Below are positions 28,434-38,194 of a stretch of 64,000 nt of DNA, piece by piece. This DNA is from Asaia bogorensis. GTDB taxonomy: Bacteria; Pseudomonadota; Alphaproteobacteria; Acetobacterales; Acetobacteraceae. The position numbers were made by a program, and so were the translations under genes. Under the pieces are notes generated by a model. That model saw only the letters and a list, made by a program, of their open reading frames with translations. It ran no database searches and was not told the DNA's origin. Where the stretch lies: NCBI GenBank assembly GCA_945868845.1, contig CAMBMS010000003.1:62001-126000 (forward strand). Reading direction: 5' to 3'. How positions within the stretch are numbered: the first letter of the stretch is position 1; the number at the start of each line of letters is the position of its first letter.

Positions 28434-28940
28434 GTGATCAGCCGCGCCTTTCTTTTCGCCCGATCCTGCTGGCGCCCGCTGCCGGGGTTGTTAACACTGG
28501 CGCTGCTGGCCGGTTGCTCGCTGATCGAGACGCCCACCGTGATGCGCGGGCATAAGGTGGAGAACGAGTTGCTGAAGGAGCTGGTACCAGGCACCTCCTC
28601 GCGCGCCGATGTCACCGCCCTACTGGGTTCGCCTACCGCGCGGGCGACGTTTGACGACGATGTCTGGATCTATGCCGCCAGCGTCACCCGTGAGCAGATC
28701 GCCCGCTATCCTGCCATCCAGACCCAGGATGTAACGGTGATCAGCTTTACTCCGGCCGGGACCCTGAAAGAGATCAAGCGATTGAGCAAGGATGACGCGG
28801 TTCCGGTAGATGTGGTGACCCGCGCGACGCCCAGCCCAGGCAGCGAGATGACCCTGCTGCAAGAGTTTCTCGCCAATGTTGGCCGCCTGGCGCCGAGCGC
28901 GGCAGGCGCGGCGAAGCGGGGTGGCGGAGGTGGTATCTAG
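28434..28940 (+). CDS. bamE: Outer membrane assembly factor BamE (SmpA/OmlA)
   Basis: Small lipoprotein of the BAM complex. The GTG at 28434 is preferred: AAGGA lies eight bases upstream and the product then has a compact signal ending LLTLALLAGC, a lipobox with the lipidated Cys near residue 26. The BamE fold follows: LLKELVPGTSSRADVTALLGSPTARATFDDDVWIYAAS, then VTVISFTPAGTLKEIKRLSKDDA. About 168 residues with a Gly-rich tail. Divergent from the CBP3-like gene, the usual alphaproteobacterial arrangement. Confidence 0.9.
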   Translation: MISRAFLFARSCWRPLPGLLTLALLAGCSLIETPTVMRGHKVENELLKELVPGTSSRADVTALLGSPTARATFDDDVWIYAASVTREQIARYPAIQTQDVTVISFTPAGTLKEIKRLSKDDAVPVDVVTRATPSPGSEMTLLQEFLANVGRLAPSAAGAAKRGGGGGI

Positions 28941-28960
28941 GGCCTTCGTCGTTGACACTC

Positions 28961-29051
28961 AGCCGGAACTGGCTCGCACCCCCACCCGGTCACCCAACAA
29001 GCGCACATTGCTGTGGCGAGCACAGTCGCGGTACGCGGGCCGATTCCGGCT
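28961..29051. repeat. Palindromic intergenic element, family A copy 1
   Basis: Outer arms AGCCGGAACTGGCTCGC (28961-28977) and GCGGGCCGATTCCGGCT (29035-29051) pair at 14 of 17 positions. The inside, CCCACCCGG then CACCCAAC and ACATTGCTGTGG, matches the copy at 44381 at about three quarters of positions in the same orientation. It sits between convergent bamE and thiL. Confidence 0.65.
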
Positions 29052-29072
29052 GATCGGCAGCATGAAAACGCT

Positions 29073-30038
29073 CTAAAAATGGCTCCAGCCCCCTGTGTTG
29101 AGTGGGATCGGGTTGCCATTGGCATCCAAGACCGTGACCCCGGGTGGGCCGGCCTCTAGGCGGCCGATCCGGGTGACCATGATGGCGGCGCGCATGGCAA
29201 CGGCTTTGAGATCGGCGGCGCGGGCGGACGGGACAGCGAGAAGAATTTCGTAGTCGTCGCCGCCGGTGAGAATCGTGTCGCGCCAGCCGGGACCGGCAGC
29301 GCGAGCCGCATCGGACAGCGGGACCAGCGTAGCTTCGATCTCAGCGGCCAGATTGGAGTGGCGACAAATATGGGCTAGATCCTGTACCAGCCCGTCCGAG
29401 ATATCCATGCTGGCACTGGCGATGCCGCCCAAGGCGAGGCCGAGGCGCGGGCGGGGCAATTGGTAGCGGTCGAGGAGATGGCCGGTCGGGTCCGCGAGGC
29501 GGCCCTGCGCGACGGCGAGGCCAAGGGCGCCGTCACCGATCGTGCCACTGACCCAGATCTCGTCACCCGCCGCAGCGCCGCCACGACGCGGCGTTTGGCC
29601 GGGCGCGGCATGGCCGATGACGGTGAGCGAAAGCGCGATCGGGCCGGTGGTAGAGGTGGTGTCCCCACCGAGCAAGGTGACCGCGAATTCCGTCTGATCC
29701 CGCGCTAGGCCCGCGGCGAAAGCGGCAAACCAGCTGTCGGGCGTAGCGCGCGGGACAGAAATAGTGACGAGATAGCCGATCGGGATGGCACCCTTGCCGG
29801 CAAGATCAGAGAGGTTCACGCGTAAGAGCTTGCGTGCGACAAGGTCGGGCGGATCGGTGGGGAGAAAATGGATGCCCTCCACCAAAGCATCGGCTTTTAG
29901 AATGAGATCGCGGCCAGGCGGGGGTATAAGGATGGCGACGTCATCGCGCAGGCTGTCCGCACCGGGGCCGGCGAGGGGAGCAAAATGCCGGGCAATGAAA
30001 GAAAACTCGGCCGACAGGGGCGTGCCGGCCTGACTCAT
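29073..30038 (-). CDS. thiL: Thiamine-monophosphate kinase
   Basis: Makes thiamine diphosphate from thiamine monophosphate and ATP. 321 residues from the ATG at 30038: GADSLRDDVAIL, KADALVEGIHFLPTDPPDLVARKLLRVNLSDLAGKGAIP (metal/ATP-binding), LLGGDTTST, MDISDGLVQDLAHIC and LTGGDDYEILLAVP. The longer open frame upstream lies inside nusB in another frame and is not real. Starts four bases inside the end of nusB (ATGA). Confidence 0.95.
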   Translation of the reverse strand: MSQAGTPLSAEFSFIARHFAPLAGPGADSLRDDVAILIPPPGRDLILKADALVEGIHFLPTDPPDLVARKLLRVNLSDLAGKGAIPIGYLVTISVPRATPDSWFAAFAAGLARDQTEFAVTLLGGDTTSTTGPIALSLTVIGHAAPGQTPRRGGAAAGDEIWVSGTIGDGALGLAVAQGRLADPTGHLLDRYQLPRPRLGLALGGIASASMDISDGLVQDLAHICRHSNLAAEIEATLVPLSDAARAAGPGWRDTILTGGDDYEILLAVPSARAADLKAVAMRAAIMVTRIGRLEAGPPGVTVLDANGNPIPLNTGGWSHF

Positions 30039-30511
30039 TTTGGGAAGTCCTGCGGGCGCAGCAGATGAGCGAGGCGGTCGAGCAGGCCGTTGACCATGCG
30101 CGGTTCGTCGCCGGCGAAGAAGCCGTGCGCAATGTCGAGATATTCGTTGATGACGACGCGGGCGGGCGGGCCATCCTGCGTGGCGAGTTCCGCGGCGCCG
30201 GCGCGCACCAGGGCGCGCAGCACGGGGTCCAGCCGTTCCAGCTTCCATTCGGCGGGGAGCAGTTCCGTGAGCATGCGGTCGGTGGTTTCGGCCTGCGCGG
30301 TGGCGGTGCGAACGATGCGGGCGAACAGTGGAACCTCGGCTTCGGGGATGCGGCCTTCCTCGAAGCCGCCCGTCCCGGGCAATTCGCCAAGGCGATGGCG
30401 GACGAATTCGTCGATGACGGCTTCAGCGGAGAGGGCGGTCTGCTCGCTCTGGAACAGCGCCTGCACGGCGGCGACGCGGGAGGCGGTGCGCGAGCGGACA
30501 GGTGGCGCCAT
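30035..30511 (-). CDS. nusB: Transcription antitermination protein NusB
   Basis: RNA-binding partner of NusE in rRNA antitermination. 158 residues, all helical: RTASRVAAVQALFQSEQ at the N terminus, EWKLERLDPVLRALVRAGAAELA and INEYLDIAHGFFAGDEPRMVNGLLDRLA. Shares one base with ribH upstream and overlaps thiL downstream. Confidence 0.95.
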   Translation of the reverse strand: MAPPVRSRTASRVAAVQALFQSEQTALSAEAVIDEFVRHRLGELPGTGGFEEGRIPEAEVPLFARIVRTATAQAETTDRMLTELLPAEWKLERLDPVLRALVRAGAAELATQDGPPARVVINEYLDIAHGFFAGDEPRMVNGLLDRLAHLLRPQDFPK

Positions 30512-30990
30512 TACGCCCCGAGCCGACGGGCGACGTTAATCTGCACCAACGCGGCAGCGGCGGCCTCGGCACCCTTGTTGTGACCGTCCTGGCCGGAGCG
30601 GGCCTCAGCTTGTTCGATATTGTCGCAGGTTAATAAACCAACGCCGAGGCACAGGCCGAATTGCAGGGAGACCTCCATCAGCCCGTTCATCGATGCAGCG
30701 CAAATGAAATCGTAATGGTCTGTTTCCCCGCGCACGATGCAGCCAAGGGCGATGTAGGCATCGAATTTTTTTGTCCCCCGCACTGCAAGGCGCACGGCTT
30801 GCGGTAGCTCGTAGGCGCCCGCGACGTCCATTACCTCATGCGTGGCGCCGGCTTCGGTCAGGATGCGCACGGCGCCGACGGTCAGGCCATCGATCACCGC
30901 GCGGTAATAGGGGGCACGGACGACCATGACATGCGGCGAGACGCCGTCTATTTTTGGCGCGACTGGAAGTTCGGCTTCTACTGTACTCAT
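30511..30990 (-). CDS. ribH: 6,7-dimethyl-8-ribityllumazine synthase
   Basis: Penultimate step of riboflavin synthesis. 159 residues: VRAPYYRAVIDGLTVGAV, VMDVAGAYELPQAVRLAV, AYIALGCIVRGETDHYDFIC with the catalytic His, and a conserved GVGLLTCDN. The order ribD-ribE-ribBA-ribH-nusB is the standard alphaproteobacterial riboflavin operon. Confidence 0.96.
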   Translation of the reverse strand: MSTVEAELPVAPKIDGVSPHVMVVRAPYYRAVIDGLTVGAVRILTEAGATHEVMDVAGAYELPQAVRLAVRGTKKFDAYIALGCIVRGETDHYDFICAASMNGLMEVSLQFGLCLGVGLLTCDNIEQAEARSGQDGHNKGAEAAAAALVQINVARRLGA

Positions 30991-31000
30991 GGAATTAAAC

Positions 31001-32128
31001 TCATGTGTTCGCCCCCTCGATTGGTTCCTGGCCGACGACGTTCAACCCGTAGCCCTCCAGGCCGATAATGGTGCGGCGACGGTTGGAAATCAGGACCATT
31101 TCCCGCACGCCGAGATCGAGTAGGATCTGCGCGCCGATGCCGTAATCGCGTAGTTCCGGGCCGCGCGGGTGCGTCGAGGCGGCGAGGCCGCGCACCCTTT
31201 CGGACAAGGCCGTGAGACGGTGGTCGCGGATCAGAACGATGGCGCCGCGGCCGGCGGTGCCGATGCGGTGCATGGCGCTGTGCACAGCCACCCAATGCGG
31301 GCTGCCGGTCATGTCGTCCAGCAAGTCGATCGCGTGCATGCGCACCAGCACAGGATCGGAGCCCTCAAGATCTCCCTTCACCAAGGCCAGATGTTCGCCA
31401 TACTCCACCGTGTTCGCATAGACGATGAGTTTCCATTCCCCGCCGACCGGATGGATAAAGCTGCCTTCCTGTACGCGGCGGACCAAGCGTTCGGTACGGC
31501 GGCGATGAGCGATCAGATCGGCAATGGTGCCGAGTTTCAGGTTATGATGCTGGGCGAAGGTGACGAGGTCCGGCAGGCGCGCCATGGTGCCGTCATCGTT
31601 CATGATCTCGCAGATCACGCCAGCGGGGTTGAGGCCCGCGAGGCGGGCGATATCAACGGCGGCTTCCGTATGGCCGGCGCGCACCAGGGTGCCGCCTTCC
31701 CGTGCCATCAGGGGGAAAATATGCCCAGGCGTTACGATGTCGTTGCGACCGCATTGCTGGTTTACCGCCACGGCGATGGTGTGCGAACGGTCATGAGCGG
31801 AAATTCCGGTGGTGACACCCTCGCGTGCCTCGATCGAAACGGTAAACGCCGTTTGGTGGCGGGTGCCATTGGATTGGCTCATCAGCGGCAAGCCGAGATG
31901 CTCAACACGCTGTCGAGTCATAGCAAGGCAGATCAGGCCGCGCGCATAACGGGCCATGAAGTTAATAGCGTCCGGCGTGGCGAATTGCGCCGGGACGATG
32001 AGGTCGCCTTCGTTTTCGCGGTCTTCGTCATCGACGAGGATGAACATACGGCCGTTGCGGGCTTCCTCGATCAGTTCCTCGGCGGAGGCGAGATAGTCCA
32101 CCAGTCCGGTAGTCTTGATATTTTTCAT
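31001..32128 (-). CDS. ribBA: 3,4-dihydroxy-2-butanone 4-phosphate synthase with degenerate GTP cyclohydrolase II domain
   Basis: 375 residues. The N-terminal RibB domain is intact: [65 protein letters not shown] and [27 protein letters not shown]. The C-terminal RibA-like domain (from about residue 210) lacks the zinc Cys triplet of GTP cyclohydrolase II: where GECLTGDxxxSxRCDCG is expected it reads [17 protein letters not shown]. So it should make the four-carbon precursor but not open GTP; a separate ribA is presumably elsewhere. This split is known in several alphaproteobacteria. Confidence 0.9.
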   Translation of the reverse strand: MKNIKTTGLVDYLASAEELIEEARNGRMFILVDDEDRENEGDLIVPAQFATPDAINFMARYARGLICLAMTRQRVEHLGLPLMSQSNGTRHQTAFTVSIEAREGVTTGISAHDRSHTIAVAVNQQCGRNDIVTPGHIFPLMAREGGTLVRAGHTEAAVDIARLAGLNPAGVICEIMNDDGTMARLPDLVTFAQHHNLKLGTIADLIAHRRRTERLVRRVQEGSFIHPVGGEWKLIVYANTVEYGEHLALVKGDLEGSDPVLVRMHAIDLLDDMTGSPHWVAVHSAMHRIGTAGRGAIVLIRDHRLTALSERVRGLAASTHPRGPELRDYGIGAQILLDLGVREMVLISNRRRTIIGLEGYGLNVVGQEPIEGANT

Positions 32129-32727
32129 CAGCGGAACTCCGCCAGGCGCGCAACATAGCGAGCCAGCATGTCAATCTCAATGTTGACGTTGCCGCCCGGT
32201 TTCAGCGTGGCGAAGCCGGTGACGGCAGCGGTGTGCGGGATGATGTTCACCCCAAACTCTTCGCCACTCACTTCGTTCACCGTGAGGGAAACACCTTCGA
32301 TGGCGACGCTGCCTTTAGTGGCGATGAATTTCGCTAGATCGCGCGGCGCGCGGAAGCACCAACGGGCAGAACCGTTTTCCGGCGTGGCGGATATCGCCTG
32401 CCCCACGCCATCGACATGGCCAGAAACGATGTGCCCGCCGAGTTCATCGCCCAGTTTCAGCGCACGCTCGAGATTTACGCGCGTGCCGGGCCGCCAGTTG
32501 CCCAGGGTGGTTTTCGACAGGGTCTCGGCGGAGACATCAACGGCGAAGGCATCGGGGGTAAATTCCACCACCGTCAGACAACAGCCGGAACAGGCGATGG
32601 AGGCGCCTATAGCGACGGAGGAAAAGTCATCCCAGGGTGTGGCGATAACCACGCGCATGTCGGCCCCCTCGCCCATGGGGGACATAGAGCGAATAGTACC
32701 CAGCGCGGAAACGATGCCGGTGAACAT
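32128..32727 (-). CDS. ribE: Riboflavin synthase, alpha subunit
   Basis: Final dismutation of two lumazines to riboflavin. 199 residues built of two similar barrels: MFTGIVSALGTI at the N terminus, ASIACSGCCLTVVEF (repeat 1), GDELGGHIVSGHVDGVGQ, then GSVAIEGVSLTVNEVSGEEFGVNIIPHTAAVT (repeat 2). Shares one base with ribBA and follows ribD by two bases. Confidence 0.95.
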   Translation of the reverse strand: MFTGIVSALGTIRSMSPMGEGADMRVVIATPWDDFSSVAIGASIACSGCCLTVVEFTPDAFAVDVSAETLSKTTLGNWRPGTRVNLERALKLGDELGGHIVSGHVDGVGQAISATPENGSARWCFRAPRDLAKFIATKGSVAIEGVSLTVNEVSGEEFGVNIIPHTAAVTGFATLKPGGNVNIEIDMLARYVARLAEFR

Positions 32728-32729
32728 GA

Positions 32730-33836
32730 TCAGACAACCCTGTGGAATTCGCTCAGCATGTCAGGCCCGAGCGGCGCCGCATAGCTTCGCGTGAATCGGG
32801 GCATGCTGGCCAGGGTCTGCACGCCGAAAGCCTGCGTCGCCGGCCAGCCATCGCCGCCCAAGACGGTCGGGGAGTGGAACCAAGCGATGCGATCCACCAG
32901 ATCGGCGCGCAGCAGGGCCGCGGCGAGTTGTGCCCCGCCTTCCACCAGCAAGCGCGTGATGCCGGCCTCGGCCAGCGCGGCGAGGCCGTGAGCGAGGTCC
33001 ACCCCCGGCTCACCAGCGGGAATATCGAAGAGGCGCACGCCAGCCTCGGTAAAGGCCGTGCGGCGGGCGGCATCGGCGCCGTCGCGCAACAACACCCAGG
33101 TGGGAGCGGCGCGCGCCGTGGCGACGAGGCGCGAGGCCAGGGACAAGCGCAGATGGCTGTCGGCCACCACGCGCACCAGCGGGTTGGGCCGGAAGCAGGA
33201 CAGCCGGCAGGTGAGATCGGGGTCGTCGGCCATCGCCGTGCCTACGCCGACCATTACCGCGTCATGGCGCCCGCGCATGGCGTGCACGGTGCGGCGCGCG
33301 GCTTCCCCGGTGATCCATTTACTCTCGCCGGAGCGGGTGGCGATGCGCCCATCCAGTGTAGAGGCCAGTTTCAAAGTTACCATCGGCCGCCCCTGGCGCA
33401 CGCGCGTCACAAATCCGGCGGTGACTTCGGCAGATTCCGCTTCCAGAAGGCCTTCATCAACCGTAATACCGGCGGCGCGCAGCCGGGCGATACCCTCGCC
33501 GTTTACCCGCGGGTCGGGATCGCGCAGGGCGATCACCACGCGGGTGACGCCGGATTTGATCAGCACGTCGGTGCAGGGCGGCGTGCGGCCCCAATGGCAG
33601 CAAGGTTCCAACGTAACATAGACCGTCCCACCCTTTGCCGCCGCGCCCGCCATTTCCAACGCGACCGGTTCCGCGTGCGGGCGCCCGCCCGGCGCAGTGA
33701 CGCCACGCCCCACCACGCGGCCATCGGCCACCACCACGCAGCCCACGGAGGGATTGGGCCAGGTATTGCCCAGCCCGCGCCGCGCCAAAGCAAGGGCGGC
33801 GCGCATATGGGAGATATCTACGTGTGCCCTGCTCAT
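32730..33836 (-). CDS. ribD: Riboflavin biosynthesis deaminase/reductase RibD
   Basis: Bifunctional enzyme for the second and third steps from GTP. 368 residues. Deaminase domain (1-145): zinc site in GRPHAEPVAL and EPCCHWGRTPPCTDVL. Reductase domain: VTLKLASTLDGRIATRSGESKWITGEAARRTVHAMRGRHDAVMVGVGTAMADDPDLTCR and LLVEGGAQLAAALLRADLVDRI. Ends AYAAPLGPDMLSEFHRVV. Confidence 0.95.
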   Translation of the reverse strand: MSRAHVDISHMRAALALARRGLGNTWPNPSVGCVVVADGRVVGRGVTAPGGRPHAEPVALEMAGAAAKGGTVYVTLEPCCHWGRTPPCTDVLIKSGVTRVVIALRDPDPRVNGEGIARLRAAGITVDEGLLEAESAEVTAGFVTRVRQGRPMVTLKLASTLDGRIATRSGESKWITGEAARRTVHAMRGRHDAVMVGVGTAMADDPDLTCRLSCFRPNPLVRVVADSHLRLSLASRLVATARAAPTWVLLRDGADAARRTAFTEAGVRLFDIPAGEPGVDLAHGLAALAEAGITRLLVEGGAQLAAALLRADLVDRIAWFHSPTVLGGDGWPATQAFGVQTLASMPRFTRSYAAPLGPDMLSEFHRVV

Positions 33837-33839
33837 GCG

Positions 33840-34295
33840 TTAGGCTTCTTCACCCATAGTGCCGAGAAAGGCTTGAAAATCTTTCGCCTCACGAAAATCC
33901 CGATAGACGCTGGCGAAGCGGACATAGGCAACGGGATCGACTTCCTTCAAAGTTTCCATCACCAGCTCTCCAATCTGCTTGCTGATGATGTCGTTTTCGC
34001 CGGAGGCTTCCAACTGGCGCACCAGGCCGTTGACTATGCGTTCGATGCGTTCTTCCTGAATCGGACGCTTGCGCAGGGCGATGCGGATGGAGCGCGACAG
34101 TTTATCGCGGTCGAAAGGTACGCGACGGCCGTCAGATTTCACCACGGTGAGTTCGCGCAGCTGCGTGCGTTCGATGGTAGTAAAACGTTGTTTGCAGCTG
34201 TCGCAGAAGCGGCGGCGACGGATGGCCTGGTTATCCTCCGTCGGACGGCTATCTTTAACCTGCGTGTCTTCGTGACCACAGAACGGGCAGCGCAT
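33840..34295 (-). CDS. nrdR: Transcriptional repressor NrdR
   Basis: ATP/dATP-sensing repressor of ribonucleotide reductase genes. 151 residues: zinc ribbon [18 protein letters not shown] and [18 protein letters not shown], then the ATP-cone from about residue 50 ([30 protein letters not shown]). Between glyA and ribD, a conserved position; spacers are three bases on each side. Confidence 0.96.
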   Translation of the reverse strand: MRCPFCGHEDTQVKDSRPTEDNQAIRRRRFCDSCKQRFTTIERTQLRELTVVKSDGRRVPFDRDKLSRSIRIALRKRPIQEERIERIVNGLVRQLEASGENDIISKQIGELVMETLKEVDPVAYVRFASVYRDFREAKDFQAFLGTMGEEA

Positions 34296-34298
34296 GTT

Positions 34299-35603
34299 CT
34301 ACCGCCCTGGATAAATGGGGAAGCGCGCACACAGCGTTTTAACGCGCACGGCTATGGCTGCTTCCACGGTTGCGTTGGTGCCATCGCTGGAAGCAGAGAG
34401 ACCATCTAGGACTTCTGCGATCATTTCGCCGACCTGCTTGAACTCCGCCGCGCCGAAGCCGCGCGTAGTGGCAGCGGGAGTTCCAAGGCGGATACCCGAG
34501 GTGATGGCGGGTTTTTCGGGATCGTAGGGAATGGCGTTCTTGTTCGTCGTTATGTGCGCGCGTTCGAGCGAGGCTTCGGCCAACTTGCCGGTGACGCGCT
34601 TTGGCCGCAGATCCACAAGCATGAGATGGCAATCGGTACCGCCGGTGACGATGGCTAAGCCGTTTTGGATCAATGTTTGGGCTAATGTTTTCGCATTGTC
34701 GGTCACCGCCTGCTGGTAAGCGCGAAATTCGGGACGCAACGCTTCGCCAAACGCCACTGCCTTCGCGGCGATGACATGCATCAGTGGGCCACCCTGCAGG
34801 CCCGGGAAAACGGCAGAATTTACTTTCTTACCGATGGCTTCGTCATTGGTAAGGATCATGCCCCCGCGCGGGCCGCGCAGGGTCTTGTGGGTTGTGGTCG
34901 TGACGACATGGGCATGCGGAAGGGGGCTGGGAAAAGTGCCGGCAGCAACGAGGCCGGCGAAATGCGCCATATCTACCATGAAAATGGCGCCTACCTCATC
35001 GGCTACCCTGCGGATGCGCGAGAAATCGATGAAGCGCGGATAGGCCGACCCGCCGGCAATGATCAACTTTGGCTTTTCCGCGCGGGCGAGGTGTTCAAGT
35101 TCGTCATAGTCGAGAATGCCGTCTTCCCGGCGCACACCATATTGCACGGCGCGGAACCATTTACCTGAGAGATTGGGCGCGGCGCCATGGGTGAGATGGC
35201 CGCCGGCGGCGAGGCTCATGCCGAGCACGCAATCCCTGGGTTGCAAAAGGCCTAAAAATACTGCCTGGTTGGCCTGCGCGCCGGAATGCGGCTGCACGTT
35301 GGAGAAGGCGCAGTTGAAAAGTTTCTTTGCGCGCGCGATGGCTAGGTCTTCCGCGATATCTACGGCGACGCAGCCGCCGTAATAGCGGCGGCCAGAATAG
35401 CCCTCGGCGTATTTATTCGTCAGCACGCTACCTTGCGCTTCCAGCACCGCGCGGGAAACAACATTCTCACTGGCGATGAGCTCAATACCGTCCTGCTGGC
35501 GCGTCGTTTCCTGTCCGATCGCGGCGGCGATTTCGGGGTCGCTCTCTGCCAGGGATGCGGTATAGAAACCGGCCGTCTGATAGGATGGGGGGAAATCGAT
35601 CAT
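34299..35603 (-). CDS. glyA: Serine hydroxymethyltransferase
   Basis: PLP enzyme that interconverts serine and glycine and charges tetrahydrofolate. 434 residues: [40 protein letters not shown], the PLP Lys in [17 protein letters not shown], and [16 protein letters not shown]. Directly follows rpiB on the same strand, with its ATG adjoining the rpiB stop region. Confidence 0.97.
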   Translation of the reverse strand: MIDFPPSYQTAGFYTASLAESDPEIAAAIGQETTRQQDGIELIASENVVSRAVLEAQGSVLTNKYAEGYSGRRYYGGCVAVDIAEDLAIARAKKLFNCAFSNVQPHSGAQANQAVFLGLLQPRDCVLGMSLAAGGHLTHGAAPNLSGKWFRAVQYGVRREDGILDYDELEHLARAEKPKLIIAGGSAYPRFIDFSRIRRVADEVGAIFMVDMAHFAGLVAAGTFPSPLPHAHVVTTTTHKTLRGPRGGMILTNDEAIGKKVNSAVFPGLQGGPLMHVIAAKAVAFGEALRPEFRAYQQAVTDNAKTLAQTLIQNGLAIVTGGTDCHLMLVDLRPKRVTGKLAEASLERAHITTNKNAIPYDPEKPAITSGIRLGTPAATTRGFGAAEFKQVGEMIAEVLDGLSASSDGTNATVEAAIAVRVKTLCARFPIYPGR

Positions 35604-36068
35604 TTAAGCGCTCTCTGTTAACTTTCGGCCCAGCTTGGCCACGCGGGACGCATGGCGGCCACCCTCGAACGAGGTAGCGAGGAAGGCGCGGACGGCATCC
35701 AGCGCCTCGGCCTCTGCGGTAGTACGCGCACCGAGGGCGAGGATATTCGCGTCGTTATGGGCCCGGCCAAACCGCGCGGAGGTCGCGTCATAGGCAAGCG
35801 CGCAACGGATGCGCGGATCGCGGTTAGCGGCGATGGACATGCCGATGCCGGTGCCACAGACCAGCACGCCGAAGCGGGCTGCGCCGTCACCGACGGCCTG
35901 CGCCACCTTGGCGGCGTAATCGGGATAGTCCACGCGCGCGCTTCCATCCGTGCCCAGATCGCGCACGGGATAGCCATCGGCCTCCAGCAACGCCTGGATG
36001 CGCGCCTTGAGCACATAGCCGGCATGATCGGCACCGATGGCGATGGTGGGGAGAGGAGAGTCGGTCAT
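35604..36068 (-). CDS. rpiB: Ribose-5-phosphate isomerase B
   Basis: Interconverts ribose 5-phosphate and ribulose 5-phosphate. 154 residues: IAIGADHAGYVLKARIQALL, DYPDYAAKVAQAVGDG, catalytic Cys in RFGVLVCGTGIGMSIAANR, and HNDANILALGARTTAEAEALD. First gene of the minus-strand series rpiB-glyA-nrdR-ribD and divergent from hemB. Confidence 0.95.
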   Translation of the reverse strand: MTDSPLPTIAIGADHAGYVLKARIQALLEADGYPVRDLGTDGSARVDYPDYAAKVAQAVGDGAARFGVLVCGTGIGMSIAANRDPRIRCALAYDATSARFGRAHNDANILALGARTTAEAEALDAVRAFLATSFEGGRHASRVAKLGRKLTESA

Positions 36069-36208
36069 GGCGGAGCACCTCTAGCACGCAGGGCCAGGGA
36101 GACAAACGGCGGGTGCCTGCGCGGCGGGTAGCCAGATGAGTGCGCCGGTCTGGACGGACGCGGGGGGCAGACGCTAAAGCTGCGGTTACCCTATACAGGA
36201 ATGGCGCG

Positions 36209-37186
36209 ATGAGCAGTTCTGGCTTTCCCATCACCCGCCCCCGCCGACTGCGCCGGACCGACGCGCTGAGGGCCATGGTGCGGGAGAATACGGTCTCGCT
36301 TGACGATCTGATCTACCCGATCTTCGTCGAGGAGGGGCTGGACCGTCTGACCCCGGTGGAGGCGATGCCCGGCGTCAACCGAATCCCGGAGGCCGAGCTT
36401 GCTCGGCACATCAAGGACATCGCGGCGGCCGGTGTGCGCGCGATCATGGCGTTCGGCGTGTCGCGGCGGAAGGATGATACCGGCAGCGATTCGTGGAATC
36501 CGGACGGGCTGATGGCACGGATGATCAAGACCGCCAAGAACGCCGCGCCGGAGCTGGTCGTGATGTCGGATAACTGCTTCTGCGAATACACCGACCATGG
36601 CCATTGCGGCGTGATCGCAGGTGGCCATGTCCATAACGATTTCACCCTCGCCAACCTGGCGCGCCAATGCGTGGTGGCCGCCCGCGCCGGCGCCGACGTT
36701 GTGGCGCCGTCCGCCATGATGGACGGCCAAGTGTACGCCATCCGCGCGGCTTTGGACGAGGCCGGGTTCGACCACACCCCGATCATGGCCTACTCCTCCA
36801 AATTCGCCTCCAGCTTCTATGGCCCGTTCCGCGAGGCCGCCGGCTCTACCCTGAGGGGCGACCGCAAGGCCTATCAGATGGATCCGTTCAACGGCCGCGA
36901 GGCGATCCGCGAGTCGCTGTTGGACGAGGCCGAGGGCGCTGATTTCCTGATGGTCAAGCCCGGACTGCCCTATCTGGATGTCTTGGCGCGCCTGCGCGAG
37001 CGCACCTTGCTACCGCTAGCCGCCTACCAAGTCAGCGGCGAATACGCGATGATAAAGTTCGCCGCCGCCGCCAACGCCATCGACGAGCGCGCCGTCGTCC
37101 GCGAAACAATGGGCGCCTTCAAGCGTGCAGGCGCCGACCTCATCCTCACCTATTTCGCCATGGATATCGCCCGCGAGGGCTTCTGA
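36209..37186 (+). CDS. hemB: Delta-aminolevulinic acid dehydratase (porphobilinogen synthase)
   Basis: Condenses two 5-aminolevulinate molecules to porphobilinogen. 325 residues from the ATG at 36209 with AGGA at 36197-36200 (an earlier in-frame start at 36140 has no site). Seen: [16 protein letters not shown], metal region [14 protein letters not shown], active-site Lys in [20 protein letters not shown] and [17 protein letters not shown]. The Cys-containing metal region indicates zinc; a typical Asp-type (magnesium) site is not seen. Confidence 0.96.
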   Translation: MSSSGFPITRPRRLRRTDALRAMVRENTVSLDDLIYPIFVEEGLDRLTPVEAMPGVNRIPEAELARHIKDIAAAGVRAIMAFGVSRRKDDTGSDSWNPDGLMARMIKTAKNAAPELVVMSDNCFCEYTDHGHCGVIAGGHVHNDFTLANLARQCVVAARAGADVVAPSAMMDGQVYAIRAALDEAGFDHTPIMAYSSKFASSFYGPFREAAGSTLRGDRKAYQMDPFNGREAIRESLLDEAEGADFLMVKPGLPYLDVLARLRERTLLPLAAYQVSGEYAMIKFAAAANAIDERAVVRETMGAFKRAGADLILTYFAMDIAREGF

Positions 37187-37314
37187 ATCCTGGCTGAGGG
37201 TCTTTCACGTGAGGCTTACGACACATTTATGCTGCTCTTAGAGACACCTTCGTCACGCCTAAAGGGATATGTGATAAAATATTACATCTGTCTCCAGCCC
37301 CCGGGAGTCCCGCC

Positions 37315-37893
37315 ATGGCCTTCGACCCCTCCCTTCCTACCCTGGACCACGAGCTGGCCGAGGATGAGCTGACCCTTATACGTTCCGCCCGCGCCGATTT
37401 CGCCGCCGCCCGCGCCGCAAACCCCGCTGCCCCACCCAAGGAAGCCCTGCGCCAAATCCTCGCTCAGGAAAAGCACTGGCCCGGTCCGCAAGCGCCCGAC
37501 CTGTCTGGTCCCGGCCCCTGGCGTTTAGGCCGTAACCGCCATGGCCGCGGCGTCGCCGCCGTCTTCCTGCCGTACGTGGAGCTGCACACCCACGCCAAAA
37601 GCCGCACCGACCAGTTCCCCATCTACACGATCGGCGCCACTCAGGGCTTTTCCCTCGGCGACGCCGGCACGCCGATCCTTACCGAGGTCACCCCCGACAG
37701 CCACTTCCACAACGCCCCCGGCGTCCCGCACGCCTTCTTGCCAACCCCAGGCGCGCCGCGGCCGGAAAACTGGGAAATCGCCTTCCTTGCAATCACGCCA
37801 CGCAATTTGCAGGAAGACACCCAGGCGGTGACCGAGGAAGTCCGCGCCACCTACCAACAAGCCACCGGCTCCAAGGCGCCACGTGGGGACTGA
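37315..37893 (+). CDS. Cupin-like protein of unknown function
   Basis: 192 residues. The centre looks like one cupin barrel with candidate metal ligands: VELHTHAKSRTDQFPIYTIGATQGFSLG, then TPDSHFHNAPGVPHAFLPT (His-x-His, Gln or Glu position, later His). The first 55 residues are helical and Ala-rich (ELTLIRSARADFAAARAANPAAPPKEALRQILA). Neither signal peptide nor membrane segment. It stands alone after hemB; the ATG follows CTCCAGCCCCCGGGAG, with the GGGAG six bases ahead. I cannot assign an enzyme. Confidence 0.7.
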   Translation: MAFDPSLPTLDHELAEDELTLIRSARADFAAARAANPAAPPKEALRQILAQEKHWPGPQAPDLSGPGPWRLGRNRHGRGVAAVFLPYVELHTHAKSRTDQFPIYTIGATQGFSLGDAGTPILTEVTPDSHFHNAPGVPHAFLPTPGAPRPENWEIAFLAITPRNLQEDTQAVTEEVRATYQQATGSKAPRGD

Positions 37894-38194
37894 AGCCCCC
37901 CCCTCCAACCGTCATTGCTAACCGCGAAGCGTCGCGGCAAATCCGATATCGTGGCGCTCCATGCCGACAGACCGAGCTATGTAGAGATTGGCATTGATAT
38001 CGGTAACGATGAAGATCCCTCGGTCTAAGATTACAGGGTTCTTTTTTGCAACGGACCGGGGCAAAGCACGGCTACTCAGTATTCTGTAGAAATAAATACG
38101 TCGCGATGGACAATAAACTAAACTTTTTGAACGAGCGAAGTTTGTATTTTATTTATGACTAATTAACCATTCCAATCTCAGAAATGCACCCCCC
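37894..38194 (+). other. 301-base intergenic stretch, AT-richer than its surroundings
   Basis: No gene or RNA recognised. The last 100 bases (38085-38190) are clearly AT-rich compared with neighbouring genes and could hold the promoter of the LLM gene at 38195 (TTGAAC near 38127 with TATTTT downstream), but no convincing pair of hexamers is visible. Confidence 0.4.
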
